Source: Idiomarina piscisalsi
GTDB lineage: Bacteria; Pseudomonadota; Gammaproteobacteria; Enterobacterales; Alteromonadaceae
Reading direction: 5' to 3'
Length of the DNA: 64,000 nt
NCBI RefSeq assembly: GCF_003987095.1
Contig: NZ_PIQA01000012.1
Location: 62,001 to 126,000 of the forward strand
Below, piece by piece: positions 54,627-64,000 of the stretch. The notes under the pieces are model-generated. The model saw nothing but the letters and a program-made list of their open reading frames with translations, was not told the origin of the DNA and searched no databases. Every line of letters starts with the position of its first letter. The first letter of the stretch is position 1. The position numbers and the translations under genes are program-made.

Positions 54627-54629
54627 GGT

Positions 54630-55157
54630 TTATCCCAGTTGTTCTGCTATTTCTTCTAATATTTGTGTCGTCCACTGTTCAATACGTTCATCAGATAACT
54701 CATATTGTGAGTCTTCATCCAGTGATAAGCCGACGAACTGCGAGTTATCTGCGGTTAATGCTTTGGAAGCGGCGAAGTCGTAACCTTCGTTGGGCCAAAA
54801 TCCAATACGTTTACAGCCATGTTCGGCAATAGCGTCATGCAGCATTCCGAGTGCATCCTGAAACCAGTCGGTATAGCCTTCCTGGTCGCCCATACCGTAA
54901 AGCGCGACAATCTTTCCGCGGAGGTCAACGTCGTTAATATCGTCCCAATGACTCTCCCAGTCCTCCTGCAATTCACCGAAATCCCAGGTAGAAATGCCAA
55001 AAATGAGAATGTCGAATTGCTCGGCTTCTTTAAGCGGAGTGTCTTTGATATTAAACAAGGTCACAATATCTTCACCAATGGCTTGCTGTATTTTTTCGGC
55101 AGCTATTTCCGTGTAGCAGGTGGTAGAACCGTAAAACAAACCAATTTGCAGTGACAT
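54630..55157 (-). CDS. fldB: Flavodoxin FldB
   Basis: A 175-residue long-chain flavodoxin. The FMN phosphate loop is [10 protein letters not shown] (about residues 8-17), with [16 protein letters not shown] and [13 protein letters not shown] as the isoalloxazine loops. The whole sequence aligns with E. coli FldB rather than FldA, including [17 protein letters not shown] near the C-terminus. It is a cytoplasmic electron carrier for biosynthetic or stress enzymes. Three bases separate its stop from the metalloprotease start. Confidence 0.94.
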   Translation of the reverse strand: MSLQIGLFYGSTTCYTEIAAEKIQQAIGEDIVTLFNIKDTPLKEAEQFDILIFGISTWDFGELQEDWESHWDDINDVDLRGKIVALYGMGDQEGYTDWFQDALGMLHDAIAEHGCKRIGFWPNEGYDFAASKALTADNSQFVGLSLDEDSQYELSDERIEQWTTQILEEIAEQLG

Positions 55158-55266
55158 AGATTACACCTTGACCTTCAGTTAACGATTGGATGTGGATGCA
55201 TTGTACCAAAAAGACCGATAGAATGACCCACCTTTGTGACGAAGTATGAATCAATAAGAGGGCAGT

Positions 55267-55542
55267 ATGGACTTTGATCAACAGGTCGAGCAACTAGAAA
55301 CGGTGTTCGATGAGGCCGTGGTTTCAGGCAATGATGACGAGTTATTTGCCAGCGGCTATTTGCGTGGTCACTTTGACTTGGTCGTAGCACAGTTGGAAAT
55401 GTCCGGAAATGCTGATGCCGACAAGTTAATGCCGTCGCTTGAGCAGGCGGTTCATGACACTCGCCATGAACTTGCACCTGCTGATCAAGCACATATTAAG
55501 AACTTAATGGATAAGTTAGCGGTGAAAGCGGGCGGGAGATAA
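55267..55542 (+). CDS. yfcL: YfcL family protein
   Basis: A 91-residue, mostly helical, acidic protein. The start MDFDQQVEQLETVFDEAVVSGNDDELFASGYLRGHFDLVVAQ fits the YfcL family (about 92 residues), whose function is unknown. Its place beside mnmC is the same as in enteric genomes. It overlaps mnmC tail to tail by 27 bases. Confidence 0.88.
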   Translation: MDFDQQVEQLETVFDEAVVSGNDDELFASGYLRGHFDLVVAQLEMSGNADADKLMPSLEQAVHDTRHELAPADQAHIKNLMDKLAVKAGGR

Positions 55543-57348
55543 TCTCGCCAGAGCATCGTCGGTCAGTGGTAGGGTGTCGTTGCCTATTAGTCCCGCCAGA
55601 ATTTCGCCTAACAAAGGCGCTGACGTAAAACCTCTCGAGCCTAAGCCTGTAAGTCCATAGAGTCCTCGGTCCAGCATTCCTGCAATAGGTTGGTGGTCCG
55701 GGGTAGTTGCCCTTACCGAAGCCCGCTGTCCAACAACGGACAATTCTTCAGCCCAAGACTGCTTTGCGTTGTCGCAGAGTTGTTTAAGGTTTTCTTCGTT
55801 ATCTTCCAAGCGTGTCTCTAAGTCTGTTTCACCACGAGTAAACGTAGCCCCCAGACAATGTATGCCTTCAGACTCAGGCACTAAATAACCTTTATAGCAG
55901 AGCACCGTTTTTAAATGGGCGAGGCTTTTGGTCGTTTTAACCTGAGTGATTTGCCCGCGCACCGGCTTTATCGGCAAAGGTTCAACGTCTGCTGGTAGCA
56001 GCTCATTAAAGTTATGACCCGTGGCGAGCACGACACGCTTAGCCTGAATATTTTCTCCGTTGCTCAGTGAAACACGCCAGCCGCCGTTGGTCATTCGGCT
56101 AATGTTTTGTACGTTATGGTTGACGATGTCACTATCGGCTTGTCGGAATAACGACTTAACAACTGGCTCAGGTTTTAACCAGCCCGCTTGAGGATAAAAC
56201 AGAGCAGGGGTGTCGATGGCAATTCCAGCGGCTTTGTTTGTCTCTTCCGCGTTTAAATAGCGCACCGTTGTTTCGTTATATAAGTCACTAGCCACTTTTT
56301 GAAAGCGATGCTCTCTTTGTTCATTGAACGCAGGCTGCAAAACGCCGCTGTTTTGCCAGTGCTCGGGCACGTATTGACGGTAAGTATTCAGCGCAGTGCT
56401 AAACGCTTGCCAGTAAAAGCGACTAAGGGGAGTATGCTCAGCATGCAGTAAAGGGTAAACGGCTCCTTGCGGATTGCCTGATGCGCCGTCGGCTATATTT
56501 GGCGCAATAACCTTAGTGGTAACGCCGCGTTTATGTAACGAAAGGGCACAGCAAGCTGCGCTTATTCCGCCGCCAATAATAACGACGCTATCGGCCTGTG
56601 GGTCGGTGCTCTGTGTTTCGGGCTTAACGACTTGCCCCTGATACTGACCACACACCATTTCCCGTTTGCGGCCGTAGCCGGGAACTTTGTTGACCGCAAA
56701 CCCTGTATCGTTAAGTCCGCGACGAACCACTCCGGCGGCTGTAAACGTGGCATAAGTAGTGCCTTCATGAGCGGTCATCGCCATGGTTTCGAATAGCTGA
56801 TGTTGCCACATATCCGGATTTTTTGAGGGGGCAAAGCCATCTAAGAACCATGCATCGACTCTACGTTTGGCTTGTGTCTGCCAGTGGGGAAAAAGCTCGT
56901 TAACGTCGCCTATCCACAAATCTAATGTAACTCTTCCTTTGGCAAAGGTCAGGCGGTGACATCCCGCTTCGGGCGACGGGTAATGTTCCAGAAAAACTGA
57001 GCTGGTTTTTCTTACATCGGGCAATAAAGCATAAGCCTGTTGCAGCTGTTCCTTTGTTAAAGGGAATTTCTCGAAGCTGATAAAGTGCAGGCGGCCGTTA
57101 GCTGGCGCATGTTCAAGAAATTGCTGCCAGGTTAGTAAAAAATTTAGGCCGGTACCAAAACCTGTTTCTGCAATTGTAAAGCATTGCTGGTGAGTAAGGT
57201 CTTGCCAACGTTCTGGTAATCCGTTGTGCTTAAGAAATACGTATTGGCTTTCGTCAACGCCGCTTTCTATTGAAAAATAAATATCATCAAAAGTGGTGGA
57301 AACGGGTACGCCATACTCGTTAAACTTGACCGACGCTTTAGAATTCAA
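55516..57348 (-). CDS. mnmC: Bifunctional tRNA 5-methylaminomethyl-2-thiouridine biosynthesis protein MnmC
   Basis: A 610-residue two-domain enzyme. Residues ~1-240 are the SAM-dependent methyltransferase (IAETGFGTGLNFLLTWQ, and ADAWFLDGFAPSKNPDMW-like segment). Residues ~255-610 are the FAD oxidoreductase (VVIIGGGISAACCALSL Rossmann motif and GLGSRGFTSAPLLGE near the end). It removes the carboxymethyl group from cmnm5s2U34 and then methylates to mnm5s2U. It is divergent from fabB. Confidence 0.96.
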   Translation of the reverse strand: MNSKASVKFNEYGVPVSTTFDDIYFSIESGVDESQYVFLKHNGLPERWQDLTHQQCFTIAETGFGTGLNFLLTWQQFLEHAPANGRLHFISFEKFPLTKEQLQQAYALLPDVRKTSSVFLEHYPSPEAGCHRLTFAKGRVTLDLWIGDVNELFPHWQTQAKRRVDAWFLDGFAPSKNPDMWQHQLFETMAMTAHEGTTYATFTAAGVVRRGLNDTGFAVNKVPGYGRKREMVCGQYQGQVVKPETQSTDPQADSVVIIGGGISAACCALSLHKRGVTTKVIAPNIADGASGNPQGAVYPLLHAEHTPLSRFYWQAFSTALNTYRQYVPEHWQNSGVLQPAFNEQREHRFQKVASDLYNETTVRYLNAEETNKAAGIAIDTPALFYPQAGWLKPEPVVKSLFRQADSDIVNHNVQNISRMTNGGWRVSLSNGENIQAKRVVLATGHNFNELLPADVEPLPIKPVRGQITQVKTTKSLAHLKTVLCYKGYLVPESEGIHCLGATFTRGETDLETRLEDNEENLKQLCDNAKQSWAEELSVVGQRASVRATTPDHQPIAGMLDRGLYGLTGLGSRGFTSAPLLGEILAGLIGNDTLPLTDDALARLSPARFHR

Positions 57349-57482
57349 GTGTTTGCCCCATGATTTATTGGCAGATGCTCGCTATAATAACAAGATTACT
57401 AAAAACAGTGCACAAAGCAGACCACATTCTTAGAACACGTTAGTTACTATACCGACGTATAAATGTCAGACAGGATTTTAGA

Positions 57483-58697
57483 ATGAGAAGAGCAGTGATA
57501 ACCGGCCTTGGTATCGTATCAAGCATCGGTAACAATCAAGAAGAAGTACTGGACAGCTTGCGTGAAGGCAAGTCAGGCATTAGCCGCTCTGAATCTTTTG
57601 CGGAGATGGGACTTCGCTGTCAGGTTTGGGGGCCGGTAAAGCTTGACCCTAAAGACCATATCGATCGTAAAGCATTGCGTTTTATGGGTGACTCAGCTGC
57701 TTATGCTTATATTGCTATGTCCCAGGCAATTGAAGATGCAGGTTTAAGCGAAGATGAAATTTCTAACCCTCGTACCGGGCTGGTTGTTGGCTCGGGTGGC
57801 GCTTCTGGTGAGCATCAAGTTGCTGCGGCAGATATCCTGCGTGAGCGCGGCGTGAAACGCGTAGGGCCTTATATGGTACCTCGTTGCATGGCATCCACGA
57901 CATCAGCATGTCTTGCTACACCATTCAAAATTAAAGGCGTGAACTATTCAATTAGTTCAGCATGTGCGACGTCAGCACACTGTATTGGTCACGCTTTAGA
58001 GCTTATTCAATTTGGTAAGCAAGACCGTGTCTTTGCCGGTGGTGGTGAAGAGCTTCACTGGACCTTAGGCATGGAATTCGACGCCATGGGCGCATTAAGT
58101 ACTAAATACAATGATACGCCTGAGAAAGCATCGCGTACCTATGACCAGGATCGCGATGGCTTCGTCCCTGCCGGTGGTGGCGGTATCTTGGTTATTGAAG
58201 AGCTGGAAGCGGCTAAAGCACGTGGCGCAAAAATTTATGGTGAAATTGTCGGTTACGGCGCAACTTCTGACGGCTATGACATGGTTGCTCCGTCGGGTGA
58301 AGGTGCGGTTCGCTGCATGAAAATGGCAATGGAAACCGTCGACAGCCCAATCGACTATCTGAATACTCACGGAACCAGCACGCCAGTGGGCGATGTGAAA
58401 GAGCTAGAGGCCATTCGTGAGGTGTTCCCTGAAAAAACACCAATGATTAGCGCAACCAAAGCTATGACTGGTCACGCACTAGGCGCCGCAGGTGTGCATG
58501 AAGCGATTTATTCACTGCTTATGTTGAAGCACGGTTTTGTAACGCCGTCTATCAACATTGAAAAGCTGGATGAACAAGCTGATGGTATGAATATCATCCG
58601 TCAAACAACAGATGCACCATTACGTACGGTTATGTCTAATAGCTTTGGCTTTGGTGGTACAAACGCGTCATTGGTTATGCGCCAATACGCAGAGTAA
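57483..58697 (+). CDS. fabB: 3-oxoacyl-ACP synthase I FabB
   Basis: A 404-residue condensing enzyme. The catalytic Cys is C161 in [10 protein letters not shown]; the two His are in [11 protein letters not shown] and [13 protein letters not shown]. It begins [18 protein letters not shown] as usual. FabB elongates acyl-ACP, including the step needed for unsaturated fatty acids. The upstream 134-base region is shared with mnmC and contains TATAC/GTATA (57449-57463 area), a short palindrome whose regulator I cannot name. It is the first of fabB-pdxB-asd-fimV-truA. Confidence 0.97.
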   Translation: MRRAVITGLGIVSSIGNNQEEVLDSLREGKSGISRSESFAEMGLRCQVWGPVKLDPKDHIDRKALRFMGDSAAYAYIAMSQAIEDAGLSEDEISNPRTGLVVGSGGASGEHQVAAADILRERGVKRVGPYMVPRCMASTTSACLATPFKIKGVNYSISSACATSAHCIGHALELIQFGKQDRVFAGGGEELHWTLGMEFDAMGALSTKYNDTPEKASRTYDQDRDGFVPAGGGGILVIEELEAAKARGAKIYGEIVGYGATSDGYDMVAPSGEGAVRCMKMAMETVDSPIDYLNTHGTSTPVGDVKELEAIREVFPEKTPMISATKAMTGHALGAAGVHEAIYSLLMLKHGFVTPSINIEKLDEQADGMNIIRQTTDAPLRTVMSNSFGFGGTNASLVMRQYAE

Positions 58698-58718
58698 ACC
58701 GTGTCATCGGTTGGTACG

Positions 58719-59864
58719 ATGAATATCGTCGCCGATAGAAACATTCCTGCGCTGTCGACATTGTTGTCAGGCGCAGGAAACCTTCGCTTTTTCTCAGAAA
58801 GAGAACCTCCCCAAAAGTTATTGGCAAATGCGGATGCATTGCTGGTTCGCTCTATTACTCAAGTCAATAAAGAGCTATTGGGAAAAGCCCCAAAGTTAAC
58901 CTTTGTGGCCTCTGCAACTATTGGTACCGAGCACATCGATTCACAAGCCCTGGCTGAAAAAGGTATTGCCTTTGCACATGCTCCTGGGGCGAATGCCGCC
59001 TCTGTCGGTGAGTATGTACTATGTGCTGTTTTGCAGTGGTTAAACCGACAACATATTGACTCGCTAGCTGACTTAGACGTTGCTATTGTTGGCGCTGGCC
59101 ATACGGGACAGGCTGCGGGCCAACGTTTACAAGCGCTTGGCATGAACGTGCATTATTACGACCCGCCATTGAGTAAAAAAGGCGAAAAGGCAGTTCACGA
59201 CCACTGGCAACGTGTTATCACAGCCGATATTATTTCCTGCCATGTCCCGTTGATGAGGGGCGGCGAGTATCCGACGCATCATTTGTTTGAACATACGGCG
59301 CTACAGTCGCTACATGAAAACCAGTTGCTGATTAATGCCAGCCGTGGCTCGGTGATAGATAACGTCGCATTGCTGGAAAGAGCTCAGCAGGGTGAAAGAC
59401 CTTTTATTGTGCTCGATGTGTGGGAAGGAGAGCCTGAGGTTTTAAAGCCTTTGGTTGACTACGTTGACATTGCCACTCCGCATATCGCCGGTCATAGCCT
59501 GGAAGGTAAAGTGGGTGGTGCCATAATGGTTGCTAATGCTCTGTTGCAGCACTTTCGGCTTGAAACTAATTATGACAAAGGCGCGGTGTTGCCGAGTCCT
59601 TCTTGGCCAACAATAGATGCAGAGCAACTGTGGCCGATAAGCTCGCTTTTAAGCTGGGTTCGGCAACATTATGACATTATGGAAGACGATGCGCTTTTTC
59701 GTCGTCATGCACAGACAAACGAAGGCTTTGATAATTTACGAAAAAAATATCGCAAAGAAAGCCCTCGCAGAGAGTTCATAAATCAGGGCGTTACATGCCA
59801 TAATAGCGAGCAATATATCCAATTTTTACAGTTGGGCTTTCGTGCCCGACAAGTCAACCGTTAA
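58719..59864 (+). CDS. pdxB: Erythronate-4-phosphate dehydrogenase PdxB
   Basis: A 381-residue D-2-hydroxyacid dehydrogenase. It starts MNIVADRNIP as in PdxB. The NAD motif is VAIVGAGHTGQAAGQRL, with catalytic Arg, Glu and His seen in NASRGSVIDN, VWEGEPEV and TPHIAGHS. A C-terminal PdxB dimerisation domain follows. It oxidises 4-phosphoerythronate in pyridoxal phosphate synthesis. I chose ATG 58719 rather than GTG 58701 from the family N-terminus; neither has a strong ribosome binding site. Confidence 0.93.
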   Translation: MNIVADRNIPALSTLLSGAGNLRFFSEREPPQKLLANADALLVRSITQVNKELLGKAPKLTFVASATIGTEHIDSQALAEKGIAFAHAPGANAASVGEYVLCAVLQWLNRQHIDSLADLDVAIVGAGHTGQAAGQRLQALGMNVHYYDPPLSKKGEKAVHDHWQRVITADIISCHVPLMRGGEYPTHHLFEHTALQSLHENQLLINASRGSVIDNVALLERAQQGERPFIVLDVWEGEPEVLKPLVDYVDIATPHIAGHSLEGKVGGAIMVANALLQHFRLETNYDKGAVLPSPSWPTIDAEQLWPISSLLSWVRQHYDIMEDDALFRRHAQTNEGFDNLRKKYRKESPRREFINQGVTCHNSEQYIQFLQLGFRARQVNR

Positions 59865-59873
59865 GGAGTACTT

Positions 59874-60890
59874 ATGGCAGACGGGTTTCGCATAGCAGTT
59901 TTGGGTGCAACAGGCTTAGTGGGTCAACAAATGATTGATATTCTAGCTGAGCGAAAATTTCCGGTTGCCGAACTGTACCCCTTAGCGAGCGCCCGTTCAG
60001 CGGGGGCGACAGTCAACTTTAACGGTGAAGAAATAGAAGTGTTAGTGGCCGATGATTTTGACTGGTCAAATGCAGATATTGCCTTCTTTTCTGCCGGTGG
60101 CTCTATTTCACGGGGGTTTGCACCTAAAGCAGCTGAAGCGGGTTGTGTGGTTATTGATAACACGTCCGAGTTTCGTTATGAACCGGACATTCCTTTGGTT
60201 GTGCCAGAGGTAAACGCCTGGGCTCTGGCTGATTTTCGTAATCGAAATATTATTGCGAACCCGAACTGCTCAACCATTCAAATGCTGGTCGCGCTGAAGC
60301 CGATACATGATGCTGTGGGTATTGAGCGTATTAACGTTGCCACCTATCAGTCGGTGTCTGGTGCCGGCAAAGAAGCAATGGAGGAATTGGCAAAGCAGAC
60401 AGCTGAACTATTGAATGCAAAGCAACCAACGGTTGAGAACTTCAGTCGTCAAATTGCGTTTAACTGTATTCCACAAATCGATGTGTTCCAGGATAACGAC
60501 TACACCAAAGAAGAAATGAAAATGGTGTGGGAAACGCAAAAAATATTTAATGATCCGAGTGTGCGCGTTAATGCGACAGCAGTACGTGTGCCGGTTTTTT
60601 ATGGTCACGCAGAAGCCATACATATTGAAACTCGTCAGCCAATAACAGCAGAGCACGCCAAGCAATTATTAAGCGAAGCACCCGGCGTAACGCTTATGGA
60701 ACAACGTGAAGAGTTTCCTACGCAGGTAAGCGATGCTGCGGGTAAAGACGACGTGTTCGTCGGGCGTGTACGCGAAGATATTAGTCATCCTCAAGGTTTA
60801 AATTTATGGGTGGTGTCTGACAACATTCGCAAAGGTGCCGCAACCAACAGTATTCAAATTGCAGAAACTTTAATTCGCGAATACTGGTAA
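59874..60890 (+). CDS. asd: Aspartate-semialdehyde dehydrogenase
   Basis: A 338-residue NADPH enzyme that makes aspartate semialdehyde for lysine, methionine, threonine and peptidoglycan. AVLGATGLVGQQM is the dinucleotide fold, NPNCSTIQM holds the catalytic Cys and FYGHAEAIHIE the catalytic His. Because Cys and His are both present it is a genuine Asd, not the inactive Usg paralogue found in this place in E. coli. AAGGAG precedes the ATG. Confidence 0.95.
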   Translation: MADGFRIAVLGATGLVGQQMIDILAERKFPVAELYPLASARSAGATVNFNGEEIEVLVADDFDWSNADIAFFSAGGSISRGFAPKAAEAGCVVIDNTSEFRYEPDIPLVVPEVNAWALADFRNRNIIANPNCSTIQMLVALKPIHDAVGIERINVATYQSVSGAGKEAMEELAKQTAELLNAKQPTVENFSRQIAFNCIPQIDVFQDNDYTKEEMKMVWETQKIFNDPSVRVNATAVRVPVFYGHAEAIHIETRQPITAEHAKQLLSEAPGVTLMEQREEFPTQVSDAAGKDDVFVGRVREDISHPQGLNLWVVSDNIRKGAATNSIQIAETLIREYW

Positions 60891-60969
60891 TTTAACCGGC
60901 TGTATGTCATAAAGTTTTTATTACTGACGCCGTTAAAGATAAGAGCAAAGCGCGGGCAGAGAACAAGGG

Positions 60970-63381
60970 ATGAAAAAAACGATTACAGGGCAAGTGTATA
61001 AACATCTTTCATTGGCAGCACTGTTACTGGTGAGCATCAGTAGTAGTGCTTTGTCGTGGCAGGATGGCACTATTATTAAAGGCCCTAAAGGTTCTGAAGC
61101 TGAAGACGTTCGTATTGGCAAGGAGCGTTACGGACCTATCACCGCTAGCGATACCCTGTGGGACATTGCCCGCCGCTACAAGCCGCACTCCAGCGTTACT
61201 CAGTATCAAACGATGGTTGCCATTGTGCAGGCAAACGACGAAGCCTTTGTCGATGGTAATATGAACCGTATGCTTGACGGCTTTTATCTGCGCATTCCGT
61301 CATTGCAAGAAATTCAAATGGTGAATCCTGAAGCTGCACGTCGACAGGTTGTGGTTGACGGCCAGTTAAAGGAAAAATCTCAACGACTCTCTGAGGTTGA
61401 GCAAAGTACTCAGCGAACTCGCGAAGAACAGGCGCAACTTCTTGAAGAAGCGAAGACGCGCGCAGAAAAGGCAGTGCAGGAAGTTGAAAAACGCCAAGAG
61501 CGGAATTTTGAACAGCTGCGCAATGAAGTTCGCAACTCCATGCAAACCGTCCAGAGAATGTACGATGAGAATCAGTCGCTACAGCAACGCATTGATTCTT
61601 TAGCAGAGCGTTTGGATGAGCTGGCACAAAGTGCGACTAAAACGGATGAACTAGAAACCCAATTTCAGCAAGTTCTTGCTCAGCAGCAGGAATTGATAGA
61701 GCAGCAGACGGCAATGCGTCAGGCGGAAGAAGAGTCGGGCTTTATTAATTGGCTGCAAAACCCTATCAATATGCTCTTAGTTTCGATACTGCCTGCGTTA
61801 CTGATTATTGGTGGCGTTGTTTTATTCTTAATGAAACGCTCCTCGAAGACTAAAGAAGATGAGCCGGAAGTCGCTAGTAAAAAAGAGTTAAGTGAGGAAG
61901 AAGCCGCTGCAGAACTCGACAAAGAGTTAATGGGGGGCGCTCCGCAGAATGATACCGGCGATGGTATTTTTGATATCGATGACAGCCAACAAACCGAAGA
62001 CGATGAAGAAGATGAGGGTGACGATTTAAGTGCTCTCGAGGCTGAGCTTAGTGGCTCAGCCAAAGCCGAATCCGAAGAAGACTTCAGTATACAGTTAGAC
62101 GACGATGAAGATGACAAGTCAAGTCAGCAGGACGCGCCGTCAGCCAGTGAGAATGCTGATGATGATATTGATGAAGACGACAAAGCTGTGTTACCTGACG
62201 ACGATGACGATGCAGGGGAATTGTCTCAGGAAGAGCTGGATAGACTATTTGGCGAGTCTGACGATGATGAAGAAGCCATAGACTTGTCTGTTGGTGACGA
62301 TGAGGCCACTGATGACGAGCCAGCTGCAGATAGCTCAGACGAAGAGTTAGACTCTGAGGCGCAGCCTCAGGATAACGAAGATAATGGAGCGCCGGAGGAA
62401 GCTGAATCAGACTCTTCAGAGAGGGAGGATGAAACAACTTCTGAAGATGATCAAGTAGAGGAGAGTCAGGAGGCCAGTGCCGAGGCGTCTGATGAAGCGG
62501 CTCTTGAAGCTGATAAAGATGAATCGGATGATTTACTCCCGGATGACTTTGACGACAGTGAAGTCGATGATGTGCTGGCAGATTTAGGGCTAGGTGACGA
62601 GTTAGAAGCTGAAGAAGGCTCCGAAGAAACATCGAGCGACGATGTATTAGAAGACACACCAAGCTCTGACGAGGCTTCTTCTGAAGCGAGCGAGCCAGAA
62701 GAAGCGGCAGATCCGGATGACATTCTTGCCCAGTTTGAAGAAAGTAATAATGACGACGAAAGCATTGCTGAGGCTGAGAGCGGTGAAGAGGTTGCGAATG
62801 ACGAAACGTCTGAAGGCGACGACGAGAGTGACGATCTTGAGCAGCTTCTGAAAGAGTCGGATGAAGTGACTCAGGCGCTTGATGACTTTGATGATATTGA
62901 AGAGGAAATCCCCGAAGACGATGAAGCGTTAGATGAGGCAGAAAGTCAGGCTGATGAAGATTTAGAATCACTGTTTGGCGGTGCGCCAGAGACGGACGAA
63001 GAGTTGTCTGAAACGGAAGAGCCTTCTACTGAGGCTGAAGCTGAAACAGAAAGCCAGGATGAAGCTGACTCTTTTACGGCAAACGACGATGAAGATTACG
63101 TCGATATTGATTCGTTGATGGCCGAAGCTGACGAAGAAGACGAAGGTGATGATCGCTACGAGTCGTCAGCAGTCAAAGACGTATTGCCGGACGAAGATGC
63201 GGGCCAGGAAGGCGATGCGCCAGCGGACGATGACCCCGCCGGGCAGCTCGATTTAGCTCGCGCATATATTGAAATGGATGAGAAAGACGAAGCACGGGAA
63301 ATTCTTCAACAGCTGATTGATGGCGACGACGAAGCGCTTGCTGAAGAAGCTAAAACCCTTAAAAACCGTTTGGATTCGTAA
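60970..63381 (+). CDS. fimV: FimV/HubP-like polar inner-membrane protein
   Basis: An 803-residue single-pass protein. A signal anchor ([15 protein letters not shown]) is followed by a periplasmic LysM-like domain ([17 protein letters not shown], about 53-125), a coiled coil (about 125-262) and one transmembrane helix (about 268-290). A very acidic cytoplasmic region rich in Asp, Glu and Ser (about 298-750) leads to a C-terminal FimV/TPR domain ([22 protein letters not shown]). FimV/HubP proteins organise polar flagella, pili and chemotaxis. The acidic block contains several repeats of the LDxLFGxxDDDEE type ([29 protein letters not shown]). The gene sits between asd and truA as in many relatives. 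Confidence 0.92.
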   Translation: MKKTITGQVYKHLSLAALLLVSISSSALSWQDGTIIKGPKGSEAEDVRIGKERYGPITASDTLWDIARRYKPHSSVTQYQTMVAIVQANDEAFVDGNMNRMLDGFYLRIPSLQEIQMVNPEAARRQVVVDGQLKEKSQRLSEVEQSTQRTREEQAQLLEEAKTRAEKAVQEVEKRQERNFEQLRNEVRNSMQTVQRMYDENQSLQQRIDSLAERLDELAQSATKTDELETQFQQVLAQQQELIEQQTAMRQAEEESGFINWLQNPINMLLVSILPALLIIGGVVLFLMKRSSKTKEDEPEVASKKELSEEEAAAELDKELMGGAPQNDTGDGIFDIDDSQQTEDDEEDEGDDLSALEAELSGSAKAESEEDFSIQLDDDEDDKSSQQDAPSASENADDDIDEDDKAVLPDDDDDAGELSQEELDRLFGESDDDEEAIDLSVGDDEATDDEPAADSSDEELDSEAQPQDNEDNGAPEEAESDSSEREDETTSEDDQVEESQEASAEASDEAALEADKDESDDLLPDDFDDSEVDDVLADLGLGDELEAEEGSEETSSDDVLEDTPSSDEASSEASEPEEAADPDDILAQFEESNNDDESIAEAESGEEVANDETSEGDDESDDLEQLLKESDEVTQALDDFDDIEEEIPEDDEALDEAESQADEDLESLFGGAPETDEELSETEEPSTEAEAETESQDEADSFTANDDEDYVDIDSLMAEADEEDEGDDRYESSAVKDVLPDEDAGQEGDAPADDDPAGQLDLARAYIEMDEKDEAREILQQLIDGDDEALAEEAKTLKNRLDS

Positions 63382-63392
63382 GGTTAAGTAGT

Positions 63393-64000
63393 ATGCGAAT
63401 AGCTCTGGGGCTGGAGTATGACGGCAGTCAATACTATGGCTGGCAGCGACAACGTGAAGTCATTAGTGTCCAGCAACACTTGGAAGAAGCGTTAAGTAAA
63501 GTCGCTAATGAAACCGTTGAAGTCACCTGTGCTGGTCGAACCGATGCCGGCGTTCATGCGACAGCACAGGTCGTGCATTTTGATGTAGAAAGCGAACGAA
63601 AAAATGCGGCCTGGACACTTGGTGTTAACAGCAATCTGCCCGATGGGATAGCGGTACGTTGGGCAAAGCCTGTAGCAGATGACTTCAGCGCGCGTTTCAG
63701 CGCAACCGGCAGGCGTTATCGCTACATTATTGCCAATACGCGCTTACGGCCTGGCATACATTCATCTGGCGTCAGTCATTATCACCAACCCTTGAATGAG
63801 CGATTAATGCATGAAGCTGCTCAGGCGCTAATTGGAGAGCACGATTTTACCTCCTTTCGGGCGGCTCAGTGCCAGTCACATTCGGCTAACCGTAATGTCA
63901 CTCGATTAGAGGTAACGCGAAAAGGTGACTTTGTCATTGTTGATATCAGCGCGAACGCGTTTCTTCATCACATGGTGCGCAATATTGTCGGTAGTCTTAT
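63393..64000 (+). CDS. truA: tRNA pseudouridine synthase A, N-terminal part (3' end outside window)
   Basis: An open frame of 202 codons runs to the right edge without a stop. It begins [20 protein letters not shown], the usual TruA start. The catalytic Asp is in [11 protein letters not shown] near residue 54. [18 protein letters not shown] and HDFTSFRA follow, and [14 protein letters not shown] reaches the edge. It makes pseudouridine at positions 38-40 of tRNA. It starts 11 bases after fimV. Confidence 0.96.
   Translation, partial: MRIALGLEYDGSQYYGWQRQREVISVQQHLEEALSKVANETVEVTCAGRTDAGVHATAQVVHFDVESERKNAAWTLGVNSNLPDGIAVRWAKPVADDFSARFSATGRRYRYIIANTRLRPGIHSSGVSHYHQPLNERLMHEAAQALIGEHDFTSFRAAQCQSHSANRNVTRLEVTRKGDFVIVDISANAFLHHMVRNIVGSL

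Noticed and set aside
59874..60890. Usg-like inactive homologue of Asd
   Set aside because: The catalytic Cys (NPNCSTIQM) and His (GHAEAIH) are both present, so this is an active-type Asd.
62084..62971. 295-codon open frame on the minus strand inside fimV
   Set aside because: It is antisense to the Asp/Glu-rich region, and its His/Leu/Gln-heavy composition is what reading GA-rich codons backward gives. No ribosome site or family resemblance.
1..64000. CRISPR arrays, rRNA genes, insertion sequences, prophage
   Set aside because: No regularly spaced repeats, rRNA signatures, transposase motifs or phage structural genes were found on reading the window.

Overview
The window looks like a chromosomal segment of a marine or halophilic gammaproteobacterium of the Alteromonadales. 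Idiomarina or a close relative is the best guess. This is inferred from gene content and protein style: a complete Na+-NQR operon, FabV as enoyl-ACP reductase, FldB, a VolA-type lipase, many secreted peptidases, conserved gammaproteobacterial neighbourhoods (cysS/ppiB/lpxH; yfcL/mnmC/fabB/pdxB/asd/fimV/truA) and moderate GC. No species-level marker was tested. No prophage, insertion sequence, CRISPR array or rRNA operon was seen. The window cuts a gene at each end: an M28 peptidase on the left and truA on the right.

Layout. 1-2.6 kb: tail of an M28 peptidase, then an overlapping pair encoding a predicted COOH-NH2 amidoligase and a class I GATase-like hydrolase, a rarely characterised peptide-bond-forming module. 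2.7-5.2 kb: a chemoreceptor, tRNA-Ser(GGA) with a duplicated 3' end plus terminator and a string of hairpins, and a small lipoprotein. 5.2-6.5 kb: a bfd-bfr-bfr iron-storage operon in which the two bacterioferritins have complementary missing residues. 6.5-14.2 kb (minus strand): CaCA antiporter, prpE, a ZntB/CorA-like transporter and a Fur-box-preceded fbpABC ferric-iron importer. 14.3-19.6 kb: CPA1 Na+/H+ antiporter and pqiABC. 19.6-23.3 kb: a Wzi-like outer-membrane protein, a lipoprotein, bolA and fabV.

23.3-32.6 kb: nqrABCDEF-apbE-nqrM, i.e. the sodium-pumping NADH:quinone oxidoreductase with its flavin transferase and iron-cluster maturation factor. It is followed by an unusual fusion of a cysteine desulfurase, a metal-ligand-less beta-lactamase-fold domain and a rhodanese. 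32.6-41 kb: a YCF48-like beta-propeller, a YciK-type SDR, a VolA-like lipase, sohB, a dicarboxylate symporter whose natural start is separated from its body by an apparent 1-nt frameshift, miaE and a Yip1-family protein. 41-45.4 kb: M17 aminopeptidase, cysS, ppiB, lpxH. 45.4-54.6 kb: an M28 lipoprotein peptidase, a ZnuD-like TonB receptor with His-rich loops behind a perfect Zur-type palindrome, an S9 peptidase, a thioesterase and a large zinc metalloprotease. 54.6-64 kb: fldB, yfcL, mnmC, fabB, pdxB, asd, fimV, truA.

Together the genes suggest a sodium-based, peptide-eating marine heterotroph. NQR makes the Na+ gradient, which the Na+-coupled antiporters and symporters can use. Five peptidases feed amino-acid catabolism, and separate iron (Fur) and zinc (Zur) regulated uptake loci are visible. 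The most interesting items for follow-up are the amidoligase/GATase pair, the desulfurase-MBL-rhodanese fusion beside nqr, the tRNA-Ser repeat module, the hairpin over the bfd ribosome binding site and the symporter frameshift.
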